This document shows, one piece after another, positions 1 to 5,030 of a stretch of 5,415 nt of DNA; position 1 is the first letter of the stretch; each line of letters opens with the position of its first letter. The position numbers and the translations under genes were made by a program. This stretch comes from Bacteroidota bacterium. GTDB taxonomy: Bacteria > Bacteroidota > Bacteroidia > Bacteroidales > PUMT01. The notes beneath the pieces are model-generated. The model did no database searches. It was not told the origin of the DNA and saw only the letters and a program-made list of their open reading frames with translations. The DNA lies in NCBI GenBank assembly GCA_003556985.1, contig PWPZ01000208.1, positions 1 to 5,415 of the forward strand, read 5' to 3'.

Positions 1-176
1 ACTCCATCAACCCCTTAGAGTGGATATGTATGCACCTTCCCGCTGATCCGTCCAAGTTATCCTTTGCATCCTACCATCCCAGCCTGAATACCCACCAGGA
101 AACCAACGAACAGCCCTGGCAACTGCGGGATGAGCCGGAAACTTACGAAGATCGACTGACCGTGTTCGAATTCTAG
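1..176 (+). CDS. C-terminal end of upstream phage gene, possibly terminase large subunit (partial)
   Basis: A reading frame is open from base 3 of the window to the TAG at 174-176 and gives 57 residues, beginning S-I-N-P-L-E-W and ending L-T-V-F-E-F. It has no start with a convincing ribosome binding site; the ATG at 30 lacks one, so this is taken as the tail of a gene that begins before the window. The visible piece is polar, rich in Pro, Glu and Asp, with no membrane segment and no motif I can tie to a family. In tailed phages the gene just before the portal is usually the large terminase subunit, the ATP-driven motor with a C-terminal nuclease domain, so that is the best guess by position. 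No catalytic residue is visible here. Its codon use (mostly CCC for proline) matches the next gene and the first two thirds of the portal gene. Coding status is fairly sure; the identity is not. Confidence 0.55.
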   Translation, partial: SINPLEWICMHLPADPSKLSFASYHPSLNTHQETNEQPWQLRDEPETYEDRLTVFEF

Positions 177-210
177 CCGCACCCACCCAAAATTCTAAGG
201 AGGTTAGCCC

Positions 211-468
211 ATGTTCTACATTTCCATCACATTGTTCGCCATCGCCGTACTCTTTACCATCTATCCACCCACATTTACCGTCCGTTACATCTATGGAGAG
301 CCCACCCTACCCACAACTCCCGTAGAAGACCCCGAACCCCAGGCACAAATGACCCAGGAGGAGCTGGAAAAGATCTACAAGGACAATAAGCAGCCCAATT
401 ACGACGACTTAGTTAAAGCCATGAACGAAACGCTACACGATATTGCAGAGGAGGGCACTAATGGATAA
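211..468 (+). CDS. Small single-pass membrane protein between terminase and portal
   Basis: An 85-residue protein of unknown function. A TAAGGAGGT site at 196-204, seven bases before the ATG, makes translation very likely. Residues 2-18 (FYISITLFAIAVLFTIY) are hydrophobic and long enough to cross a membrane, with no positive charge before them. A Pro-rich stretch follows (about 19-47, several PP, TP and DPEP units). The rest (48-85) is polar, charged and probably helical (TQEELEKIYKDNK, then YDDLVKAMNETLHDIAEE). No lipobox cysteine or signal-peptidase site is evident, so it is more likely a membrane anchor than a secreted protein. Its last codons overlap the portal start (ATGGATAA), which suggests translational coupling. 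Small unassigned genes between terminase and portal are common in phages. A holin- or spanin-like role is possible from the topology, but neither is supported by position. I do not recognise the family. Confidence 0.8.
   Translation: MFYISITLFAIAVLFTIYPPTFTVRYIYGEPTLPTTPVEDPEPQAQMTQEELEKIYKDNKQPNYDDLVKAMNETLHDIAEEGTNG
449..454 (+). promoter_or_regulatory. Ribosome binding site that fixes the portal start
   Basis: AGGAGG lies six bases before the ATG at 461. The same frame is open further upstream to a TTG at 443, but that start would place this site inside the coding region and has no site of its own. The portal gene is therefore taken to start at 461, within the last codons of the preceding gene. 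Confidence 0.85.
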
Positions 469-2314
469 GCTACCGAAGAACATTACCCCTGAACAGTTGG
501 AGAGCAACTGGCGGGAAGCGTTTTCCGCATACCAGCCCGCATTTAAACGGGCACGGATGATTGACGCCACCGACCGAGGGAAAATCTGGAGAGCCATCAA
601 CGCAAAGTTCCCGGGCTACCAGGTACTCCCCGATACGAACCACGTTACTTATATCAAATCGAATCTCTTAGCATCCTTGTACTCTATAGGGAGATCAGCG
701 TCCCTGCTTCCCACAACCGAGGAAGATGTGGACACCGTTATGAACATCAACATAGCCCTTGAACATATCTGGGATACCCAGAACGTATCCTACTACCAGA
801 TGCTGGCGGGAGAAAGAGCAGCTCTCCTTAACATCGGGATCACTCAGGTAGGTTGGGATAACAATATCTTAAGAGGAACCAAGGAGTACTTCTCCAAGGG
901 AGATACCTCCTTTAAGAACGTAGACCCCATGAAGTTTATGCGGGACCCCTACGCTGAAGACCTGGACACTTCCGCTTACTGCATGACTTGGGATACCTTC
1001 CACAAGAATGTCATCCTTCGGAATGATAACTACAAAGAAGCCTTCAAGAAGTTCCTTGAAATCCACGAAGCCTCCTCGGGTCCACGCTCCAACACCGTGG
1101 AGAAGATGACGGACCAGAAGGCACAGCCCGGTAAGGACTACTACCGGATCGTTACCCACTGGGTACTCCAGGACGGGAAGATCCATGAGATCCATACCGT
1201 AGACTCCAAGCATGTGATCTTCGTCAAGGAAGACATCAAGCCGTCCATGTTCCCCTTTGCGGAGCTGTACTGTAACATTCCCTCGGGAGACGTCATCGGA
1301 ACTTCGGAGCCATCAAAGATCTTTGCCAACTCCGTAGCCTACAACCTGATGCACTCCATCATCCTGACCGCAGAGGTTAAGAACCAGAAGCCTCCCAAGT
1401 TTGTAAACACTAACGCCGGGATTAACATACGGGACTTTATGAAACACGGAGCCGACTCGGACTACACCTTCCAGGTACAGGGTGACGCTTCCAAGGCAGT
1501 GCACTACCATGAGTTCCCACAGGTAAACCAACTGGTTCATCAGATCATGGGGAACTTAGGTATGGACATCCAGTCCGTAACAGGAGTAGACGGGAAGTAC
1601 ACCGGGAAGGACACGGGCTCCTTACTCACCACCGGAGGCGTGGAGCAAATGCTGGACCAGGCTACCTTAGTAGACCAGCCTAAGATTGTGAACTATGAGA
1701 AGTACACCGCAGACCTTACCAAGCTGGTACTAGGTAATCTAAAGGAGCACGGCAAGGAGCGACACTACTTCGTTAGGGACCAAGAGTCTGACAAGCACAA
1801 GACCGTTAGGATCAACTTCCCTAAACTAGATGATGATACCATCTACCATTACCAAGCTAATATCTCTGCTCACCTGCCTAAGAACAAACAGCGAATGGCA
1901 CAGCTTGCCAACGTTATCATGGAGAAGCAGATGCAGTACGACCAAGACCAGAATAACCAGGTAACCCTCATCACTCCAGAGGAATGGTTGATGATGCAGG
2001 ACCTACCAATCAAAGAGAAGATGATGGAACGTATGGGAGTCGAGCGGTCTCAGGACTACGTAGACAAAGTATCCAAGACCATCTTCCAGTATGCTGAACT
2101 CTTAGACGCTGGGCTATCCACTGAGGATGCACTGTTTGCAACGGCTGACGCTATGCAATCAGGGCAGCGACCTGACATTCCTCAAGCTGATCCAACCCAG
2201 GGAATGGACCCAACCGCAGGTATGCCACCTGAAGTAGGACCCATTAGACCCGACCAGGGACCTCCGATGGAGGAAGAAGACTTGACCATGGGTCAACCGC
2301 CTCAACCTTTTTAA
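461..2314 (+). CDS. Phage portal protein (head-tail connecting ring)
   Basis: A 617-residue protein, within the usual range for full-length portals of tailed phages. Portals form a ring of about 12 copies at one capsid vertex; DNA enters and leaves through it, and the terminase and later the connector dock on it. Portal-like features are an N-terminal region with the early strand/helix pattern (about 40-130, including SNLLASLYSIGRS), a wing/stem part with N-V-D-P-M-K-F-M-R-D-P at 153-163, and a crown-side helical region around 355-430. That last region contains S-V-T-G-V-D-G-K (372-379) followed by a Gly/Thr-rich stretch, like the segment before the long helix in many portals. The C-terminal 50 residues are a flexible Pro/Gln/Met-rich tail with an acidic patch (EEED at 604-607). 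Position after the putative terminase and before scaffold and capsid agrees. From about codon 407 codon choice shifts toward T- and A-ending codons. The family is assigned by pattern recognition, without a search. Confidence 0.85.
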   Translation: MDKLPKNITPEQLESNWREAFSAYQPAFKRARMIDATDRGKIWRAINAKFPGYQVLPDTNHVTYIKSNLLASLYSIGRSASLLPTTEEDVDTVMNINIALEHIWDTQNVSYYQMLAGERAALLNIGITQVGWDNNILRGTKEYFSKGDTSFKNVDPMKFMRDPYAEDLDTSAYCMTWDTFHKNVILRNDNYKEAFKKFLEIHEASSGPRSNTVEKMTDQKAQPGKDYYRIVTHWVLQDGKIHEIHTVDSKHVIFVKEDIKPSMFPFAELYCNIPSGDVIGTSEPSKIFANSVAYNLMHSIILTAEVKNQKPPKFVNTNAGINIRDFMKHGADSDYTFQVQGDASKAVHYHEFPQVNQLVHQIMGNLGMDIQSVTGVDGKYTGKDTGSLLTTGGVEQMLDQATLVDQPKIVNYEKYTADLTKLVLGNLKEHGKERHYFVRDQESDKHKTVRINFPKLDDDTIYHYQANISAHLPKNKQRMAQLANVIMEKQMQYDQDQNNQVTLITPEEWLMMQDLPIKEKMMERMGVERSQDYVDKVSKTIFQYAELLDAGLSTEDALFATADAMQSGQRPDIPQADPTQGMDPTAGMPPEVGPIRPDQGPPMEEEDLTMGQPPQPF

Positions 2315-2319
2315 CGAAC

Positions 2320-2334
2320 AATATTTAAAATATT
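2320..2334. repeat. Short AT-rich palindrome in the portal-scaffold gap
   Basis: AATATTT at 2320-2326 and AAATATT at 2328-2334 form 7-base arms around one base. It lies 33 bases upstream of the promoter -35 box. Made only of A and T and with no T tract after it, it is unlikely to terminate transcription; it may simply reflect an AT-rich spacer or help curvature upstream of the promoter. Confidence 0.35.
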
Positions 2335-2348
2335 ATGAAAAAAGTCTG

Positions 2349-2386
2349 TGTCAATCCGAATTTTGGGTTGACATTTACTTTGTTTT
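2349..2386 (+). terminator. Probable intrinsic terminator after the portal gene, overlapping the next promoter
   Basis: TGTCAATCC at 2349-2357 pairs with GGGTTGACA at 2365-2373, giving a 9-pair RNA stem (one U-G wobble) with a 7-base loop. It is followed directly by the interrupted T-rich stretch TTTACTTTGTTTT at 2374-2386. An A-run precedes the stem at 2338-2343. The stem is moderately GC-rich and the T tract is broken by A, C and G, so termination would probably be partial. It would end transcripts coming from the terminase-portal side. The right arm contains the complete -35 box of the promoter below, so the dyad could instead be, or also be, a protein-binding operator. Confidence 0.55.
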
Positions 2387-2396
2387 CTAGTAGAAT
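2368..2396 (+). promoter_or_regulatory. Strong sigma-A/sigma-70 type promoter for the scaffold-capsid cassette
   Basis: A perfect -35 box TTGACA (2368-2373), a 17-base spacer (2374-2390) and a -10 box TAGAAT (2391-2396, five of six matches to TATAAT) make a near-consensus vegetative promoter. The start point is expected near 2403. There is no TGn extended -10. It is in a noncoding gap directly before the scaffold gene and faces the right way. It would let host polymerase transcribe scaffold, major capsid protein and the 117-residue gene independently of the upstream genes. The spacer is also the T-rich tract of the preceding hairpin. Confidence 0.8.
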
Positions 2397-2402
2397 ACCT
2401 CG

Positions 2403-2477
2403 AAAGGACCGTAGCCTTCTCTACGAGTATATGTCACGTACCCCGCCGTGTATGGAGACGAAAGGAGAAATCGGCAG
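2403..2477 (+). promoter_or_regulatory. 5' leader of the scaffold-capsid transcript
   Basis: About 75 bases separate the predicted start point from the scaffold ATG, longer than the other gaps in the window. It holds a small hairpin, CGTAG (2410-2414) with CTACG (2421-2425) around a CCTTCT loop. The octamer CGAAAGGA occurs twice, at 2401-2408 and at 2459-2466, and the second copy is part of the scaffold ribosome binding site. A 16-codon frame (2431-2481) ends in a TGA that overlaps the scaffold ATG. Any role in expression is a guess; no known riboswitch is recognised. Confidence 0.35.
2461..2467 (+). promoter_or_regulatory. Ribosome binding site that fixes the scaffold start
   Basis: AAAGGAG lies ten bases before the ATG at 2478, a slightly long but workable spacing. 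The frame is open back to a GTG at 2448, but that start has no such site upstream and would put this site inside the gene. The ATG at 2502 (which would give a protein starting MDLQLF) has no site in front of it either, so 2478 is preferred. Confidence 0.75.
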
Positions 2478-3350
2478 ATGATTAAACAAAGCGAACTAAA
2501 GATGGACCTGCAACTGTTCAATGACAAAGACCCAGACCCAATAGGAACTGTTGCATCCTTGGATGATTTACTGAACGGCAATACCGACAGTAAAGATCCA
2601 GAACCAGACGACCAAGGTGATAACGATGACCAGAAACCAGAAGGAGGCAATGATGAACCTTCTAATCCTGAAGATAACTCAGGAGGTGATCCAAGTCTCG
2701 AACCGTCAGATCAGGGACAACCTGAAGGCGATGAGCCGGAAGGAGACGTAAAGGATAAATCTGATGGTGGTGTCCCGGCAGACCAAGCGAAACAGAACGC
2801 AGCCTTCGCTAAGCTACGTAAGGAAGCCACCGACTACAAGAAAGCGATTGACTCTATCTCTAAGGCTCTCGGCATTGAAGAGGGTCAGGACGGAGACAAG
2901 GTTAAGAAACTTGTGGACATGGCTCACGAACGTCTAGCTAAGCAGGACAATGTTCCCGTGGAAGTCTTCAAAGAACTAGAACAGACCAGAACGCAATTAG
3001 CGAGTTTACAGCAGGAGCAAAATCTTAGGACAGCTCAATCGAAATTCATGAAACTTCAGGAGCAGTTCGGGTTGGAAGAAGAGCAGTTGATGCAGTTCGC
3101 TAGGACCTTAGACACCGAAGGCATTAGTGTTATTGAAGACCCTAAGATTGACTTAGAGTACGAGTACTACAAGCGGAATCGACAGGCAATCGAAGAACAA
3201 AAGATTAATGCAGCAGTAGAAGCAGCCCTTAAGGGCGACAAGGCGGCGGATAAAAAATCAACAACTCCTTCCAAACAATCCTCTAAAGGAAACCCGGAAC
3301 CTAAGAAAGTAAACTCCGTGGATGCTTTAAACGAATTGTTGGATAATTAG
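2478..3350 (+). CDS. Capsid scaffolding protein
   Basis: A 290-residue protein with the composition and layout of tailed-phage scaffolds, which act as an internal template for capsid assembly and leave or are degraded before DNA packaging. The N terminus carries the M-D-L-Q-L-F box (9-14) often seen in Gram-positive phage scaffolds. Next comes a long disordered, very acidic segment rich in Asp, Glu, Pro and Gly (about 16-105), then a helical, probably coiled-coil core (about 106-200, including NAAFAKLRKEA and long Gln/Glu/Leu heptad-like runs). A further helical part runs to about 250, and a Lys/Ser-rich tail ends in N-S-V-D-A-L-N-E-L-L-D-N. The basic C-terminal end is where many scaffolds contact the coat protein. 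It follows the promoter and precedes the capsid gene by 24 bases, and ends in tandem stops TAG TGA. Minor alternative: a scaffold/protease fusion, but no protease motif is visible. Confidence 0.85.
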   Translation: MIKQSELKMDLQLFNDKDPDPIGTVASLDDLLNGNTDSKDPEPDDQGDNDDQKPEGGNDEPSNPEDNSGGDPSLEPSDQGQPEGDEPEGDVKDKSDGGVPADQAKQNAAFAKLRKEATDYKKAIDSISKALGIEEGQDGDKVKKLVDMAHERLAKQDNVPVEVFKELEQTRTQLASLQQEQNLRTAQSKFMKLQEQFGLEEEQLMQFARTLDTEGISVIEDPKIDLEYEYYKRNRQAIEEQKINAAVEAALKGDKAADKKSTTPSKQSSKGNPEPKKVNSVDALNELLDN

Positions 3351-3374
3351 TGACAATACCAAAGGAGGGTTACA

Positions 3375-4604
3375 ATGGCAGATCTTAACGCATTAGCACC
3401 AGTAGCTGATATTAACAGTTATATAGAAAAGGTAACAAAGCACGGGGCAGGTATGGTTAACCCCGAAACATTCTACACCAAGCAACTACTTGACACGATT
3501 CGGATCGACCAGAAGAATTACATATACCACCTGGTCGCAGACGAAACTCCGATCCAGGAGAAAGCAGACAAAGTAATGGTTCGACGATGGGCTCCTCTTC
3601 AAGCTCATACGGTACCACTGGCAGAGGGGATTCCTCCTAAGTCAGATAAAGGTTCCGTTGAGAAGTATGAGATGGAAGCACGACAGTATGGTCGATACAT
3701 GGAGTTCACCGACAAGGTAGACTTCAAAGTAGTTGACCCTGTAGTAGCCCACTACTCTAAGGAGTATTCCATCGTAGCAATCGAAACCCTTGACCTCTTA
3801 GCACGAGAAGAGTTAATGTCCAAGGCACAGAAGTACTTTGCAGGTGGAGCGGCTAACATTACTGAGATGAGAATTGCAACAGGGAAACCTAAGCTTTCTG
3901 ATCTTCGAATGATTATCCTTTCCTTTAAACGACAGTTAGTACAACCTCGATCCGGTTCCAACTATACGGTAATCTTATCTCCAGAGTTTATCTTTGATAT
4001 GCTGGATGACCCATACATCGAGAAGTACATGAACATCAACCAGACCACAGGTCAGATGATGGATGATATCTCGGCTCTGATTCCTCTATTCAACATGGAA
4101 TTCAAAGAGACCCAGGTATGTCCTGACAGCTCTGAGTTTGTGAACGAGTCCAATAAGAAATCCATCATCGCTTACAAGGCGAAGGATGAAACAGATGACG
4201 GGACCGATTGGGTTGGTACTGAAGACGCTGACGGATTCGTGTACCGAATCTTTACCGAAGACGATAACGAGTACGAGCAGGTATCAGGTTACGTAAATGA
4301 TTCCCGTACCGGACACGAAGCTTCTTACATTCCCGAGCAGGACGTATGGACCTTGCCTGAAGGATGGGAAGAGTTGAAGGTTCACCACATCCTGGTTCTT
4401 GGTAAGGACGCCTTAACCAGAACAGGACTTGCGGGAGAGCAGAACGCTAAGATGTATGCGAAGCCTCTTGGTTCCGCTGGAGTCCTAGACCCCATCGACC
4501 AAAGACAATCCATCGGATTCAAGATCAACTCTGTTGGTTATGGTTCCACTCGATTGGAAGCCATCGTGGATTACATGTGTATCCCAACGCAAGCCAACAT
4601 TTAG
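3375..4604 (+). CDS. Major capsid protein, N4-gp56-like family
   Basis: A 409-residue coat protein forming the icosahedral shell. A very strong AAAGGAGG site (3361-3368) sits six bases before the ATG, as expected for the most abundant virion protein. Typical of the N4-gp56 group of HK97-fold capsid proteins are the region R-Q-Y-G-R-Y-M-E-F-T-D-K (103-114), followed by the long spine-type helix to about 152 (including SIVAIETLDLLAREEL), and the C-terminal block from L-G-K-D-A-L-T (342-348) through K-P-L-G-S-A-G-V-L-D-P (363-373) to the Q-R-Q-S-I-G-F-K strand. Residues about 268-333 are strikingly acidic and look like an inserted surface domain. No N-terminal delta domain and no protease site are evident, in keeping with a separate scaffold gene just upstream. 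The family call is from recognised motifs, not a search. Confidence 0.88.
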   Translation: MADLNALAPVADINSYIEKVTKHGAGMVNPETFYTKQLLDTIRIDQKNYIYHLVADETPIQEKADKVMVRRWAPLQAHTVPLAEGIPPKSDKGSVEKYEMEARQYGRYMEFTDKVDFKVVDPVVAHYSKEYSIVAIETLDLLAREELMSKAQKYFAGGAANITEMRIATGKPKLSDLRMIILSFKRQLVQPRSGSNYTVILSPEFIFDMLDDPYIEKYMNINQTTGQMMDDISALIPLFNMEFKETQVCPDSSEFVNESNKKSIIAYKAKDETDDGTDWVGTEDADGFVYRIFTEDDNEYEQVSGYVNDSRTGHEASYIPEQDVWTLPEGWEELKVHHILVLGKDALTRTGLAGEQNAKMYAKPLGSAGVLDPIDQRQSIGFKINSVGYGSTRLEAIVDYMCIPTQANI

Positions 4605-4608
4605 AACG

Positions 4609-4614
4609 AGGAGG
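4609..4614 (+). promoter_or_regulatory. Ribosome binding site supporting a TTG start
   Basis: AGGAGG lies seven bases before the TTG at 4622. No ATG or GTG in this frame sits at a better distance; the next in-frame ATG (4682) has no site and would cut off 20 residues. The stretch from this site through the start is nearly identical to that of the capsid gene (3363-3381). Confidence 0.8.
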
Positions 4615-4621
4615 GTTATAA

Positions 4622-4975
4622 TTGGCAGCCAGTAAAACTAAAAAAGTAGAAGCTAAGACAGAGGCAGTTACCAACGCTACCATGTCTACGGCTCAGCGAA
4701 GAATGGCAGAACGGTACAAGAAGGAAGAGATGGTGGATGTAAACATTTCTCCCCTGTATCGAAACGAATTCAGTAACAACATGCCAGTCAGTCTTAACGG
4801 TGTGCGGGTGAACGTACCTGTAGACGGAAAGACTTACAAGCTTCCGAAATCTTTTGCTATGGAAGTTCGGAGACGGATCTATGTAGCAGACCAGAAGACA
4901 AAGCGACTGGATAAAATGGCAGATGTAAAGAGCAACGTAGAGCGGTCACCAGGTGAACTGAAGCTGTTCCGTTAG
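4622..4975 (+). CDS. Small basic head-associated protein of unknown function
   Basis: A 117-residue protein starting at TTG, chosen because an AGGAGG site lies seven bases upstream and the gap to the capsid gene is only 17 bases. The N-terminal 37 residues are Lys/Ala/Thr/Glu-rich and probably flexible or helical (KTKKVEAKTEA, then AQRRMAERYKKEE). Residues about 50-86 form a compact part, with the pattern N-N-M-P-V-S-L-N-G-V-R-V-N-V-P-V-D-G-K and then Y-K-L-P-K-S-F-A. It looks like short beta strands (NG..VxVPxGK) followed by a helix entered by VP/LP-x-S/x-A. Proteins with this NG-VP-DGK-P arrangement are commonly encoded just after the capsid gene in tailed phages, usually with no assigned role. 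It is the last gene before a strong terminator in the capsid cassette, so a high-copy role such as head decoration, or a minor head protein, is possible; this is inferred from context only. There is no membrane segment and no cysteine. Confidence 0.8.
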   Translation: MAASKTKKVEAKTEAVTNATMSTAQRRMAERYKKEEMVDVNISPLYRNEFSNNMPVSLNGVRVNVPVDGKTYKLPKSFAMEVRRRIYVADQKTKRLDKMADVKSNVERSPGELKLFR

Positions 4976-4982
4976 CCCAACC

Positions 4983-5013
4983 GGGGAGCAGAGAAATCTG
5001 CTCTCCTTTTTTT
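4983..5013 (+). terminator. Strong intrinsic terminator ending the capsid cassette
   Basis: GGGGAGCAGA (4983-4992) pairs with TCTGCTCTCC (4997-5006) through ten pairs with one G-U, closed by a GAAA tetraloop (GNRA type, very stable) and followed by seven T (5007-5013). It begins eight bases after the stop of the 117-residue gene. All hallmarks of a factor-independent terminator are present. The next gene starts 18 bases past the T tract with no room for a full promoter, so readthrough or antitermination must supply that gene. Confidence 0.93.
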
Positions 5014-5030
5014 AAAAGTGAGGTGAACCA

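Noticed and set aside
443..460. Upstream TTG start for the portal, adding six residues
   Set aside because: The only ribosome site (449-454) would lie inside the extension and is ideally placed for the ATG at 461.
869..1540. Open frames on the minus strand within the portal gene
   Set aside because: They lie fully inside the portal coding region, lack ribosome sites, overlap one another and have no recognisable protein features. They are shadows of the + strand gene.
2282..2312. Hairpin TTGACC-ATG-GGTCAA near the portal stop, followed by a T run
   Set aside because: The stem has only six pairs and the T run begins about 11 bases after it, too far for a typical intrinsic terminator. The hairpin at 2349-2386 is a better candidate.
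2448..2477. Upstream GTG start for the scaffold, adding ten residues
   Set aside because: There is no ribosome site before it, while AAAGGAG inside the extension suits the ATG at 2478. The MDLQLF box is close to the N terminus in scaffolds of this kind.
2387..2650. 87-codon minus-strand frame over the promoter and scaffold start
   Set aside because: It is Ser/Pro-rich low-complexity translation of the complement of an acidic coding region, has no ribosome site, and runs against a strong + strand promoter.
3225..3236. Perfect 12-base palindrome GCCCTTAAGGGC in the scaffold gene
   Set aside because: Only a 4-pair stem with a TTAA loop is possible. It is inside coding sequence with no T tract or partner copy, so it is probably chance.
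3490..3518. TTGACA with a 17-base spacer and AAGAAT inside the capsid gene
   Set aside because: The -35 match is perfect but the -10 is poor (four of six, first T missing), and the bases are fully explained by the coding sequence (D-T-I-R-I-D-Q-K-N). Likely chance.
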